A stretch of DNA of 64,000 bases, taken from Alphaproteobacteria bacterium. GTDB lineage: Bacteria > Pseudomonadota > Alphaproteobacteria > TMED109. The position numbers and the translations under genes are program-made. Numbering within the stretch: position 1 is the stretch's first letter; every line of letters begins with the position of its first letter. Below the pieces are notes generated by a model, which saw nothing but the letters and a program-made list of their open reading frames with translations, did not search any database and had not been told where the DNA came from. Positions 39,575 through 47,909 of the stretch are shown here, piece after piece. The stretch is from assembly GCA_022824395.1 (NCBI GenBank), contig JAJDZX010000092.1:34845-98844 (forward strand). The letters run 5' to 3'.

Positions 39575-40027
39575 GTGACAGCGGCGGGAGGGCGCGCCGG
39601 CAGTCGAGCAGCGCGCCCTCGACAAGCGGATCGGCCGCATGCATGCCAGCCACCAGGCGCAATTGCAGGTGGCACCGGGGACCGCGCTCGGCGTTGTCGG
39701 CGCGAACGGTGCCGGCAAGACCACCCAGATAAACATCTTGTACGGATTTCACCGAGCTGGCCGTCGCCGGAATCAGGTGTCCGGTCACCCCATCGTCCTG
39801 AATCACAGTACTGACGCTATCGCTGCCGGGATCAGCATGATCCCGCAAGCTTCATGCCGTAGGAGACGTTGAACGCGATCGACAATGTGATGTTGGGAGC
39901 GGAAGGCAGCTGGGTGGCGTGTCCCGGCGTGTCCCGGCGGGTCCGGCGGAAACCGGCGGAGCGTGCGCGTAAGCTCGTCCAGCAGGTGCCAACGGACATC
40001 CCGGTCGGCGGAACCGCCTGGTCGTGA
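39575..40027 (+). pseudogene. Decayed ABC ATPase of a BMP-type nucleoside importer
   Basis: GTG 39575, with GAGGAA before it, opens a frame that shifts almost at once. From about 39594 another frame reads VEQRALDKRIGRMHASHQAQ, then ALGVVGANGAGKTTQINILY with an intact Walker A, up to DAIAAGISMIPQ. Near 39850 the frame shifts again, an in-frame TAG stands at 39860-39862, and the homologous sequence resumes as ETLNAIDNVMLGAEGSW, the region after the Q loop. The signature motif, Walker B and the whole second ATPase half are missing. At least two frameshifts, one stop and a large 3' deletion make this a pseudogene. Confidence 0.85.
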
Positions 40028-40120
40028 CGTTGGCTCCGGTGGTGCGACCCGCACGAGGATCCCGGATCATGCCCTCCGCGGGGCATTGGCCGGCTGCCGG
40101 GGCAGCTGTCTGCCGGCTAC

Positions 40121-41608
40121 TCAGCGCAGCACGAAAGGATTGGGAACTTCGCTCGCCGTGCTGATCCAGACGCTCTTTGTCTGCAGGTACTCGCGAATGG
40201 CATCCGCGCCGTTCTCCCGCCCGAGACCGCTCATCTTGTACCCTCCGAAGGGCGACATGAAGCTGACGGCACGGTACGTGTTGACCCAGACAGTGCCGGC
40301 CTGGAGGCGGTCGGCGACGGTAATCGACCGCCGGACGTTCTGGGTCCAGATGCCGGCTGCGAGGCCATACATGACGTCGTTCGCAATCGCGACGGCCTCG
40401 TCTTCGTCGCTGAAACGGAGGATGGAGAGTACCGGCCCGAAGACCTCTTCCTGCGCGATGCGCATGTCGTTGGTCACGTCGTCGAAGATCGTGGGTTCCA
40501 CGAACCAGCCGTCCCCGCATTCCGGCCGCTGGGCGGCCCGCCCGCCCAGCAGGCAGCTGGCCCCCTCGTCTTTGGCGATCGCAATGTAATTCAGCACCTT
40601 GTCGAATTGTGGTGGAGTCGTCACGGGACCGACCTGGGTGTCCATGTCCATTGGATTTCCCATGCGCGCGGTCTTGGCAGTCTCCAGGAGCCGGTCGACG
40701 AACTCGTCGTGGATCCGCTCCTGCAGCAGCAGGCGCGATCCCGCAACGCAGGTCTGGCCCGAGGCAGCGAAGATTCCGGAAATGGCCCCCTTGACGGCAT
40801 CCTCGATGTCCGCGTCCTCGAAGACGATGTTCGGCGACTTCCCGCCGAGCTCCAGCGTGACACGTTTGAGCCCGCCCGCGGCCGTCTCGTAGACATGCCG
40901 CCCAGTGGTGCTGCCGCCTGTGAAGGCGACCTTGGCGACATCGGGGTGCGAGATGAGTGCTTCGCCGACCTCACGACCGTAGCCGGTGGCCACGTTGACG
41001 ACGCCGGGCGGAAACCCGGCTTCTTCCACGAGCTTGACGAACTCGAGTGCGGAGGCAGAGGTGAATTCGGAGGGCTTCAACACCACCGTGTTGCCGGCCG
41101 CAAGGGCGGGTGCCAGCTTGTAGGCGGTGAGCAGCAGCGGGGAATTCCAGGCCGTGATCGCGACCACCACGCCGAGCGGTTCGTGGCGGGTGTAATTGAA
41201 CATGTCGGGCTTGTCGGACGGGATCACGGCGCCCTCTACCTTGTCGGCGAGTCCGCCGAAGTAGTAGTACCACTGGGGCACGTACCGGAGCTGGCCGCGC
41301 ATTTCGGCGATCAGCTTGCCGTTGTCCTGCACCTCGGTCGCGGCGAGCCGGTCGGCGTCGCGGGCGATGAGGTCGCCGAGCCGACGGAGTAGGTGGCCGC
41401 GCTCCGTCGCATTCATGCGCGGCCACTCGCCGTCCGTGAACGCGCTCCGTGCCGCGGCAACCGCGCGGTTCGCGTCGTCTGCGTTGCCCCGGGGGATCAA
41501 CGCCCAGGGCTTGCCGTCAAACGGGTTGTCGGTTTCGAGCCACTCGCCTGACAGCGGATCCACCCATTCGCCTCCAACGTGCATCTGGTATTTCTGAAGC
41601 TCGGCCAT
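40121..41608 (-). CDS. Aldehyde dehydrogenase (NAD(P)-dependent)
   Basis: The 495-residue enzyme of the ALDH superfamily has the Asn in ITAWNSPLLLTAYKLAPALA, the nucleotide-binding FTGGSTTGRHVYE, the general base in ELGGKSPNIV and the catalytic Cys in SGQTCVAGSRL. EEVFGPVLSILRF and SFMSPFGGYKMSGLGRENG complete the pattern. It resembles betaine-aldehyde/hydroxymuconic-semialdehyde-type dehydrogenases; the substrate is open. The ATG at 41608 has GAGGAAGG upstream; the longer open frame upstream is not conserved sequence. Confidence 0.93.
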   Translation of the reverse strand: MAELQKYQMHVGGEWVDPLSGEWLETDNPFDGKPWALIPRGNADDANRAVAAARSAFTDGEWPRMNATERGHLLRRLGDLIARDADRLAATEVQDNGKLIAEMRGQLRYVPQWYYYFGGLADKVEGAVIPSDKPDMFNYTRHEPLGVVVAITAWNSPLLLTAYKLAPALAAGNTVVLKPSEFTSASALEFVKLVEEAGFPPGVVNVATGYGREVGEALISHPDVAKVAFTGGSTTGRHVYETAAGGLKRVTLELGGKSPNIVFEDADIEDAVKGAISGIFAASGQTCVAGSRLLLQERIHDEFVDRLLETAKTARMGNPMDMDTQVGPVTTPPQFDKVLNYIAIAKDEGASCLLGGRAAQRPECGDGWFVEPTIFDDVTNDMRIAQEEVFGPVLSILRFSDEDEAVAIANDVMYGLAAGIWTQNVRRSITVADRLQAGTVWVNTYRAVSFMSPFGGYKMSGLGRENGADAIREYLQTKSVWISTASEVPNPFVLR

Positions 41609-42049
41609 GGTTGCCTTCCTCGGGCTGAAGGGGACATCGGGGTCGGCGCGGGTTCTAGCGCGCGCCCGGCAGTATAGGAGCCGGTAATTCGCCCTGATCT
41701 GACGGTGGCCCGCGCGGCCGCGATTCGTCTGCCTGACCGGATTTTCAACGGGCGGGACCGTTGCGGTACGGACGTCGGAACAGATGCGCGCTGTGGCCCG
41801 CCGCCGGCCCTGCATCGGGCCGGTGCCCGGCGCCCACGGCACCGGTACGTGGACTGATATCAAGGTTGCGCTCCAGCTGTCGCGACGACGCTTTGGCCTT
41901 CGATCATGGAAAGCACTACGTCTTGTGGAATGACGTGTTCCCTGCCCGATGACGGATGACACGACTTTCTCAGGAATCGCGCGATGCGTGGGCCGGGATT
42001 ATGGTGCGAGGGAGTGCGATCAGATAGCCAATTGGACATGCTGAGTGTT
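41609..42049. other. Divergent intergenic region, no gene recognised
   Basis: These 441 bases separate the aldehyde dehydrogenase gene (minus) from the reductase gene (plus). Frames crossing it have no recognised motif. The stretch near 41980-42050 is less GC-rich and may hold the reductase promoter, but no clear -35/-10 pair was found. Confidence 0.4.
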
Positions 42050-43483
42050 ATGACTTCATCCGATACGACGTTACATCCGTACCTGTGCATCATCGGCGCG
42101 GGCTCAGGCGGCTTGAGTGTGGCGGCCGCCGCTGCCCAGCTTGGCGTCGATACCGTCCTGATCGAGCGCGGCAGGATGGGCGGCGACTGCCTCAACTACG
42201 GCTGCGTGCCATCCAAGTCCCTGATCGCGGCGGCGCACGCCGCGCATGCCGCCCGCCACGCCGAAAGGTTCGGAGTCGCTGCCGGAGCCCCGAACGCCGA
42301 CTTCCCGCGCGTCCGCGATCACGTGCAGGGCGTTATTGCCGACATCGCGCCGCACGATTCGCAGGAGCGTTTCGAAGGTCTCGGCGCGACCGTGCTGCGG
42401 GAGTCCGCGGCCTTCACGGGGCGGGATCAGGTGCAGGCGGGGCCGATCCGGATCCGCGCGAAGCGGTTCGTCATCGCGACGGGCTCCTCGCCGATCGTTC
42501 CTCCCGTGCCCGGTTTGGACGAGGTGCCGTACTTCACGAACGAGACCATTTTTGACAATGATGTGCGCCCGGAACACCTGCTGATACTGGGCGGCGGCCC
42601 GATCGGCTGCGAGCTGGCGCAGGCGCACCGCCGCCTCGGGTGCGATGTGACGGTGGTGGAGCGCGCCCGGCTGCTGCACCGCGACGATCCTGATCTGGCC
42701 CAGGTCGTGGCGCGACGGTTTGAGCAGGAAGGCATTACGGTCATCGAAGGCGCTGCTGTGACGTCGGCAGCCAGGGCGGAAGGCGGAATTCGTCTCACCG
42801 TGGAGGATGCGGACGGCAACCGCGAGGTGACCGGCACCCATCTGCTGGTGGCGGCCGGTCGGCGCGCCAACGTCGGGGACCTGAATCTCGATGCAGCGGG
42901 AATTCGATGCCATCGGCGGGGAATCCAGGTCGACGACGGATTGCGCACGTCTAATCGGCGCGTCTACGCGATCGGCGACGTGATCGGCCGACTGCAGTTC
43001 ACCCACATCGCGGGATATCACGCCGGCATCGTCGTGCGCCGGGCCCTGTTCCGGCTGCCGGCGCGGGTCAACGAGGCGGCAGCGCCTTGGGTCACCTACA
43101 CCGACCCCGAGATCGCTCAGGTCGGGCTCAACGAGCCGGCCGCCCGCGAGCGGTTCGGTGACCGGGTGCGGGTGGTCAAGATGCCGGTGGGCGGGAACGA
43201 TCGATTCCGGGCGGAGCGGGAGACCGAGGGTCTGATCAAGGTCATCGTGCACCGCGGTCGCGTGGTCGGAGCGAGCATGGTCGGTGCCCACGCCGGCGAG
43301 CTGATCCAGCCCTGGTGCCTGATGGCGACTCATCGGATGAAGATCGGGCAGATGACCAGCGCCATCCTGCCGTACCCCACCCGTGGTGAGATCAGCAAGC
43401 AGGTTGCCGGGTCGTACTTCACGCCGGCGCTGTTCGGTCCGCGCACCCGGAAGATCGTGGGCCTCCTGACGCGCCTTGGGTGA
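42050..43483 (+). CDS. FAD-dependent disulfide-reductase-like flavoprotein (mercuric/dihydrolipoyl reductase family)
   Basis: The 477-residue class I flavoprotein disulfide reductase has FAD motif CIIGAGSGGLSVAAAAAQLG (13-32), redox-active Cys47/Cys52 in GGDCLNYGCVPSK, the NAD(P) motif LILGGGPIGCELAQ and the second FAD motif VYAIGDV. The C-terminal interface, where lipoyl dehydrogenases have H-x4-E (HAHPTLSE), reads ILPYPTRGEISK, so the catalytic His is Tyr. It is not an ordinary E3 subunit; the electron acceptor is unknown. An in-frame ATG at 42038 is an alternative start. The downstream sensor kinase begins 2 bp after its stop. Confidence 0.87.
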   Translation: MTSSDTTLHPYLCIIGAGSGGLSVAAAAAQLGVDTVLIERGRMGGDCLNYGCVPSKSLIAAAHAAHAARHAERFGVAAGAPNADFPRVRDHVQGVIADIAPHDSQERFEGLGATVLRESAAFTGRDQVQAGPIRIRAKRFVIATGSSPIVPPVPGLDEVPYFTNETIFDNDVRPEHLLILGGGPIGCELAQAHRRLGCDVTVVERARLLHRDDPDLAQVVARRFEQEGITVIEGAAVTSAARAEGGIRLTVEDADGNREVTGTHLLVAAGRRANVGDLNLDAAGIRCHRRGIQVDDGLRTSNRRVYAIGDVIGRLQFTHIAGYHAGIVVRRALFRLPARVNEAAAPWVTYTDPEIAQVGLNEPAARERFGDRVRVVKMPVGGNDRFRAERETEGLIKVIVHRGRVVGASMVGAHAGELIQPWCLMATHRMKIGQMTSAILPYPTRGEISKQVAGSYFTPALFGPRTRKIVGLLTRLG

Positions 43484-43484
43484 A

Positions 43485-44873
43485 GTGGCGACGGGGACGG
43501 GCGGCCGGCGCCGCGCACGTCGGTCACTGACAGCGCGGGTTCTCCAGCACACGCTGGCCTTCGCGGCGCTGTGGGCGGCGGCGTCGTACGTGACGTCAGT
43601 ATCGGCGTTCTGGTTGTCGGAGATCGAGGATCAGCTTCGCGGCGCTTATGACACGGTCAGGGTCGTCCAGGTCGTATCCGAGGGCGAACTCGACCCCGAC
43701 TTGCGGCAGCGCCTGCTCGCGTTCACGGAGACGCAGGCCGTAATCCTTCGGACCGGAGACACATCGACGCTGGTCATCGGATCAACGCCGACGGCCGTCG
43801 ACAAGACGGTGCGACCGGCCGCGATCTCGTGGCCCGGCCGCGTGCGCCACGCGTTCGACACGCTGATCAACGGCCGCGACCGCATCCTGCGGATCGTGGG
43901 CCCGGCCGAGCAGTATCCGAGTGTCGTGATCGAGGTAGTGGCTCCGGAGGCGCCGCTTGCAGAAGCCATGTGGCAGCATTCACTCAGAATTGGCGCCAGC
44001 GCGATCGCCCCGTTCATTGCCGTGGGCGTCCTCCTGTTCTTCGTCCTGCAGCACCAGTTCGTCCGGCCCGTCACCGCGATCATCGAACGGCTGGCCTGGT
44101 TCGCGCGTAATCCGGACAACGTGGACACGACCGTCAAGACGTCGGACCGGCGTGACGAAATCGGTGATCTGGAGCGCGGGGTGCTCTCGATGCAGGGCAG
44201 CCTGCGTGCGTTGCTGCACCGCCGTGATCGTGAAGCCGCCCTTGGCGCATCCGTGAGCCGGATCAACCATGACCTGCGCAACGTTCTGCAAACCGCCGCC
44301 GTGGCGTCGGACCAGATCAAGGCGGCTCAGGACCCGGGCATCCGGAAATTGGTCCCACTGCTGGTCAAGGCCGTGGAACGGGCGGTCCAGATTTGCACCC
44401 GCACGCTCGATTATCACCGTTTCGGCGGCACACCGATCACGCTGGCCCCAACGCGATTGCGCGAAATCGCTGTGGAAGTGGGGGATTCGGTAGCAGCCAT
44501 CCACGAAGGACGTGTCGACTTCCAGATCGACGTGCCCGGCGACCTGGTCGTCGAAGCCGATCAGGCGGAGCTGTTCCGCGCCCTGCTCAACCTCGCGCAG
44601 AACGCCACGGACGCGATGCCCGATGGCGGCAAGGTTTCCGTGCGGGCACGCCGCCGGCCGAATCACGTCCTGATCGAGGTCGAAGACAATGGTCCCGGAC
44701 TGCAGGAAGAGGTCCGGGCGTTTTTCGAACGGCCGTTTGCGGACACGGTGGTGAACGCGCACGGGCTGGGCTTGGTCATCGTCCGGGAGATCATGGCTGC
44801 ACACGGCGGCACGTTCGAGCTCGGGAATACCTCGCCGTCCGGCACGCGCTTCCTGCTGAAGCTGTCGGTCTGA
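43485..44873 (+). CDS. Membrane sensor histidine kinase (orphan)
   Basis: The kinase has about 462 residues, with one helix near the N-terminus, a periplasmic segment (about 50-165) and a second helix (IAPFIAVGVLLFFVLQ). A HAMP-like linker follows (RPVTAIIERLAWFARNPDN), then the phospho-acceptor SRINHDLRNVLQ, N box LNLAQNATDAMPDGG, DNGPGL and a G2 box with HGLGLVIVREIMAAHGG. GTG 43485 or TTG 43476 can start it; both couple it to the reductase gene. No response regulator gene is adjacent, so its partner must be elsewhere. Co-expression with a redox flavoprotein hints at a redox or stress input. Confidence 0.87.
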   Translation: MATGTGGRRRARRSLTARVLQHTLAFAALWAAASYVTSVSAFWLSEIEDQLRGAYDTVRVVQVVSEGELDPDLRQRLLAFTETQAVILRTGDTSTLVIGSTPTAVDKTVRPAAISWPGRVRHAFDTLINGRDRILRIVGPAEQYPSVVIEVVAPEAPLAEAMWQHSLRIGASAIAPFIAVGVLLFFVLQHQFVRPVTAIIERLAWFARNPDNVDTTVKTSDRRDEIGDLERGVLSMQGSLRALLHRRDREAALGASVSRINHDLRNVLQTAAVASDQIKAAQDPGIRKLVPLLVKAVERAVQICTRTLDYHRFGGTPITLAPTRLREIAVEVGDSVAAIHEGRVDFQIDVPGDLVVEADQAELFRALLNLAQNATDAMPDGGKVSVRARRRPNHVLIEVEDNGPGLQEEVRAFFERPFADTVVNAHGLGLVIVREIMAAHGGTFELGNTSPSGTRFLLKLSV

Positions 44874-45179
44874 TCCGGAGGCCGCCGGGCGGCTGCTCCG
44901 GTACGTTTCGGCGGCGTGCGACGGCTCGCACCGGACCCGGCCCGTCTGGATGACGGCCCGTGGCGTGTCCGGGCTCGTCCGCCGGCCCCCGCTGCCCTGA
45001 CCCGACCCCGACCGAGCCGCTGTCCGCCAGACGGGAGGCACGGCTGCGCGAGGCCGCCGCACGAATTGTCACCGCCGGGCGAGTGACGCCGGGCAGCAAA
45101 CAGTCGACCCGTGATGCTGCCTGATGGCGGCGACTGTGGCAGGAGTTCCGCGGTCAGGGGGTCGCCGACGAGAACGCCG
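44874..45179. other. Intergenic, no gene recognised
   Basis: These 306 bases lie between the convergent sensor kinase and CueR-like genes. The sequence is GC-rich with several short inverted repeats but no T-tract terminator and no convincing frame. Confidence 0.4.
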
Positions 45180-45581
45180 TCACATATCGGCGTGCCGGTG
45201 ATCCAAGCCGTCGATGATCGGACAGTCCGGTCGGTCGTCGCCCCTGCAGGCGTCGACCAGGTGGGCAAGTTCGTCGTGCAGCGACTGCAGTTCCCGCTGC
45301 TTCTTCGCGATCTCTCCCAGGCGCTTGGACGCGATACGTTTCACGTCGGCGCTGGAGCGATGCTGGTCCTCGTAGAGGCTCAGTAGCTCCCGGCATTCGT
45401 CGATGGAGAACCCGAATTCTCGCGCCCGGCGGATGAAGACGAGCTTCCGCACCGCGCCGTCGTCATAGAGCCTGTATCCCGAGGCCGTGCGCGAGGACGC
45501 CGACACCAGTCCGATATCCGCGTAGTAGCGGACCGTCTTCACCGGCAGGCCGGCGGCACCCGACGCAGCGGAAATGTTCAT
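45180..45581 (-). CDS. MerR-family regulator, CueR/HmrR-like (Cu(I)-sensing type)
   Basis: The 133-residue regulator has the HTH MNISAASGAAGLPVKTVRYY, then DIGLVSASSRTASGYRLYDD, RKLVFIRRAREFGFSIDECR and ELLSLYED. The C-terminal loop CRGDDRPDCPII has the two Cys spaced as in CueR and HmrR, with no extra ligand of the Zn/Cd class, so a monovalent metal such as Cu(I) is the likely signal. It is divergent from a DUF4396-cytochrome c operon with a matching MerR-type promoter between. Confidence 0.88.
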   Translation of the reverse strand: MNISAASGAAGLPVKTVRYYADIGLVSASSRTASGYRLYDDGAVRKLVFIRRAREFGFSIDECRELLSLYEDQHRSSADVKRIASKRLGEIAKKQRELQSLHDELAHLVDACRGDDRPDCPIIDGLDHRHADM

Positions 45582-45591
45582 TGTCCGTCTA

Positions 45592-45622
45592 TTGACTCTC
45601 CAGTTACTGGAGACGCTACGTT
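45592..45622 (+). promoter_or_regulatory. MerR/CueR-type promoter for the DUF4396 operon
   Basis: The -35 TTGACT (45592-45597) and -10 TACGTT (45617-45622) are 19 bp apart. The dyad TCTCCAG (45597-45603), TTA, CTGGAGA (45607-45613) fills the spacer. This is the arrangement of CueR-activated copper-efflux promoters. Confidence 0.88.
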
Positions 45623-45652
45623 ACCGGCGAAGACGAGGCAAGGGAATTGGCC

Positions 45653-46099
45653 ATGGTCGCCGTCACCGCGAGGTTCGCCATCGACTGGTACTGCCGCCAC
45701 ACGTGGCGCCAGGCGTCGAAGAACACCGCCTGGTGCCTGCTCGGCTGCGCCATCGGCGACTTTGGCACCATCGCCTTCTTCCAGTTCACCGGGATTCCTT
45801 GGCCGACGCTGGCGATCATGATCCTCGCCATCGTGAACGGGCTGCTGACCTCCATCGCTCTGGAAACGTTCATCCTCGCCCGCCAGATGGACCTGCGGAC
45901 GGCGTTCCGGACCGCCATCGGGATGTCGTTCCTTTCGATGGTCGCCATGGAGACCGTGATGAACGCAGTGGACTGGGCACTGACCGGCGGCGCGGTGCTG
46001 ACGTGGTGGATCGTGCCGATCATGTTGGCCGCCGGCTTCATCACCCCTCTTCCCTACAATTACTGGCGGCTGAAGGCACTCGGGAAGGCATGTCACTGA
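45653..46099 (+). CDS. DUF4396 membrane protein
   Basis: The 148-residue protein has four predicted helices. FAIDWYCRHTWRQASKNTAW, LLGCAIGDFGTIAFFQFTG and PIMLAAGFITPLPYNYWRLK match the DUF4396 pattern of small inner-membrane proteins. Charged and polar residues (Asp, His, Cys) within the helices could coordinate metal. The ATG at 45653 is preferred to a TTG two codons upstream. The gene lies under a CueR-type promoter and overlaps the cytochrome c gene by 10 bases. Involvement in copper handling is inferred from position alone. Confidence 0.8.
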   Translation: MVAVTARFAIDWYCRHTWRQASKNTAWCLLGCAIGDFGTIAFFQFTGIPWPTLAIMILAIVNGLLTSIALETFILARQMDLRTAFRTAIGMSFLSMVAMETVMNAVDWALTGGAVLTWWIVPIMLAAGFITPLPYNYWRLKALGKACH

Positions 46100-46512
46100 G
46101 GCGGGCAGCCATCCCAATCGTCCTGACTGCCGCCATCGGCGTGACTGCCCACTCCCATGTCGCCGCCGCGGCCGACAGCGCCGACAGCGGGCCGCCGATC
46201 GTGACCATCAGCGTCCCGGAGGCCCTTTCAGCGCAGGCGGAACTCGGGCAGAAGACCTACGAAGCCAACTGCGTGTCCTGCCACGGCCGGAACGCAGCTG
46301 GGCGGGACGGGGTTGCGCCGCCACTGGTCCACGTCCTCTACGAGCCAGGGCATCATGACGACGAATCGTTCCAGCGCGCGGTGGCCCGGGGCGTACGAAC
46401 CCACCACTGGCGCTTCGGGGACATGCCGCCGGTCGAGGGGCTGACCCAGGACGACGTGGCGGCGATCGTGGCCTATGTCCGTGAACTCCAGCGGGCGAAC
46501 GGCATCTGGTGA
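46090..46512 (+). CDS. Exported monohaem cytochrome c
   Basis: The 140-residue protein has a signal peptide (about residues 1-28), the haem site NCVSCHG (Cys61, Cys64, His65) and Met112 in FGDMPPV as the likely sixth ligand. The rest fits a small class I cytochrome c with the C-terminal helix IVAYVRELQRANG. Several His residues lie before the Met (EPGHHDDE, RTHHWRF) and could bind metal. The start ATG lies inside the end of the DUF4396 gene with GGGAAGG just before it, so translation is coupled. Confidence 0.9.
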   Translation: MSLRRAAIPIVLTAAIGVTAHSHVAAAADSADSGPPIVTISVPEALSAQAELGQKTYEANCVSCHGRNAAGRDGVAPPLVHVLYEPGHHDDESFQRAVARGVRTHHWRFGDMPPVEGLTQDDVAAIVAYVRELQRANGIW

Positions 46513-46921
46513 GGGAGCGCCCCCGCACATACGCCTGCTTGCGGCACGGCTGGTCCTGGCGGTAACGCCGGCACCGGCCGGTTCAGGCTCCAACGTGACC
46601 GCACCCGCGACGGAGCCTTGCTGGCGGCCACGCTCCCCGTTGTCGTTCTCACGTTTGCCAAACGCACCCGACTCATGTGCGCCAGCCAGTGCTGATGGAT
46701 CTGGCCGACCTGGGCCCGGCTCATTCCAAACTGCCCTTCGCCGCGCGGATCGCGCTGCCATCTTCCGCCGCCACCGATTGCCCGCGCAGGGCCTTCGACG
46801 AACGGTCGGGACATGGCGATCCGCCCTTGCTCCGACGTCGGTCTTGGCATCTGTCACGTGCCCCTGCCTCTCCGGGCAGTTGGCCTTCTCGCAACCCCGA
46901 TCTACGGGCTCGAAGCCCCGT
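46513..46921. other. Intergenic, no gene recognised
   Basis: These 409 bases lie between the convergent cytochrome c and glutamine amidotransferase genes. The frames on both strands are Arg/Pro/Ala-rich. No terminator hairpin with a T-run was identified. Confidence 0.4.
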
Positions 46922-47656
46922 TCAGGATTGCCGCACGATGCCCATGAAGTTCTCGTAGATCCGGCGAGCGTATCGATTGAACTCGTCGAGGTGGGCCACC
47001 GTATCCGCTTCGAACGCGGCGAGCGCGCCGGCTCCGAGCGCTCGCTCCAGTTCCTGCTCGTACTCCGGGACCGCGCCCCATTCGCGCACGGTGTCACGGG
47101 TGATCTCGACGTGGTACTGGACGCTGAAGGCATGGTCGCCACATGCGAGCGCCTGGATGGCGCAATCCTTGGACGACGCGAGCGTCCGTGTCCCCGGCGG
47201 TGCCAGCCTCACCTCCGCACCGTGCCACTGCAGGCAGGCGTGGGTCGCTGGCAGCCCTTCGAAGATCGGGCTCGCGCGCCCCGCTTCCGTGAGCGCGACA
47301 TCGAGAATGCCGATTTCCGGCGTGGCGGCGGGCCCGACATCGCCGCCGAGCGCCTGCGCGAGGAGCTGATGCCCGAGGCAGAAGCCGAGAAACGGCATCT
47401 TGCGGACCACGACCGCTTCACGAATGGCGGCCCGCTCCGGCTCCAGCCAGGGGTGGGTGTCGTCCTCCCAGACGTCCATCGGGCCGCCCATGACCCACAG
47501 GGCATCGAAAGGGCTCAGGTCCGGAATCGGGTCCCCGTCGTCCAGTTCGACCGTCGCCCACTCGATCTCGTCCTCGCGGAGGAAGTCCCGGAATACCCCG
47601 GGGTGTTCGATGGCGAGATGCTGGAAGACGACGAACCTGGGCTTGGCGGCGGACAT
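46922..47656 (-). CDS. Class I glutamine amidotransferase-like protein
   Basis: The 244-residue stand-alone GATase has the oxyanion strand ALWVMGGPMDVWE, nucleophile Cys93 in FLGFCLGHQLLA, and the His182/Glu184 pair in VQYHVEITRDT. Such GMP-synthase-like proteins include gamma-glutamyl hydrolases (as in polyamine or folate turnover) and uncharacterised amidases. The ATG at 47656 is preferred to a GTG nine codons upstream. Nearby genes for cytosine deaminase-like, gamma-glutamyltransferase and acetamidase enzymes suggest nitrogen scavenging, but they are not one operon. Confidence 0.83.
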   Translation of the reverse strand: MSAAKPRFVVFQHLAIEHPGVFRDFLREDEIEWATVELDDGDPIPDLSPFDALWVMGGPMDVWEDDTHPWLEPERAAIREAVVVRKMPFLGFCLGHQLLAQALGGDVGPAATPEIGILDVALTEAGRASPIFEGLPATHACLQWHGAEVRLAPPGTRTLASSKDCAIQALACGDHAFSVQYHVEITRDTVREWGAVPEYEQELERALGAGALAAFEADTVAHLDEFNRYARRIYENFMGIVRQS

Positions 47657-47909
47657 GGCAGGTTTCCGTGGTGTGGGCGGCACCGCGTACCATATCGACT
47701 TGAGGGGGTTGCGGCCCGGCTTGTCGGACCGGATCCGGCAATGGACCAGGCTTTCGATTGTGGGGGCCAGCCACGATCCGCGCGACGCCAGGAGGGCAGC
47801 ACCACGAACGGTCGGTTACTCGTCGTGATGACTGCGCATCAGATGTATGGCATCACGTGATACCGTGCCTTGCCCGCCATCACCGGAAGCCCGCGAGCCA
47901 GGATTGCCG

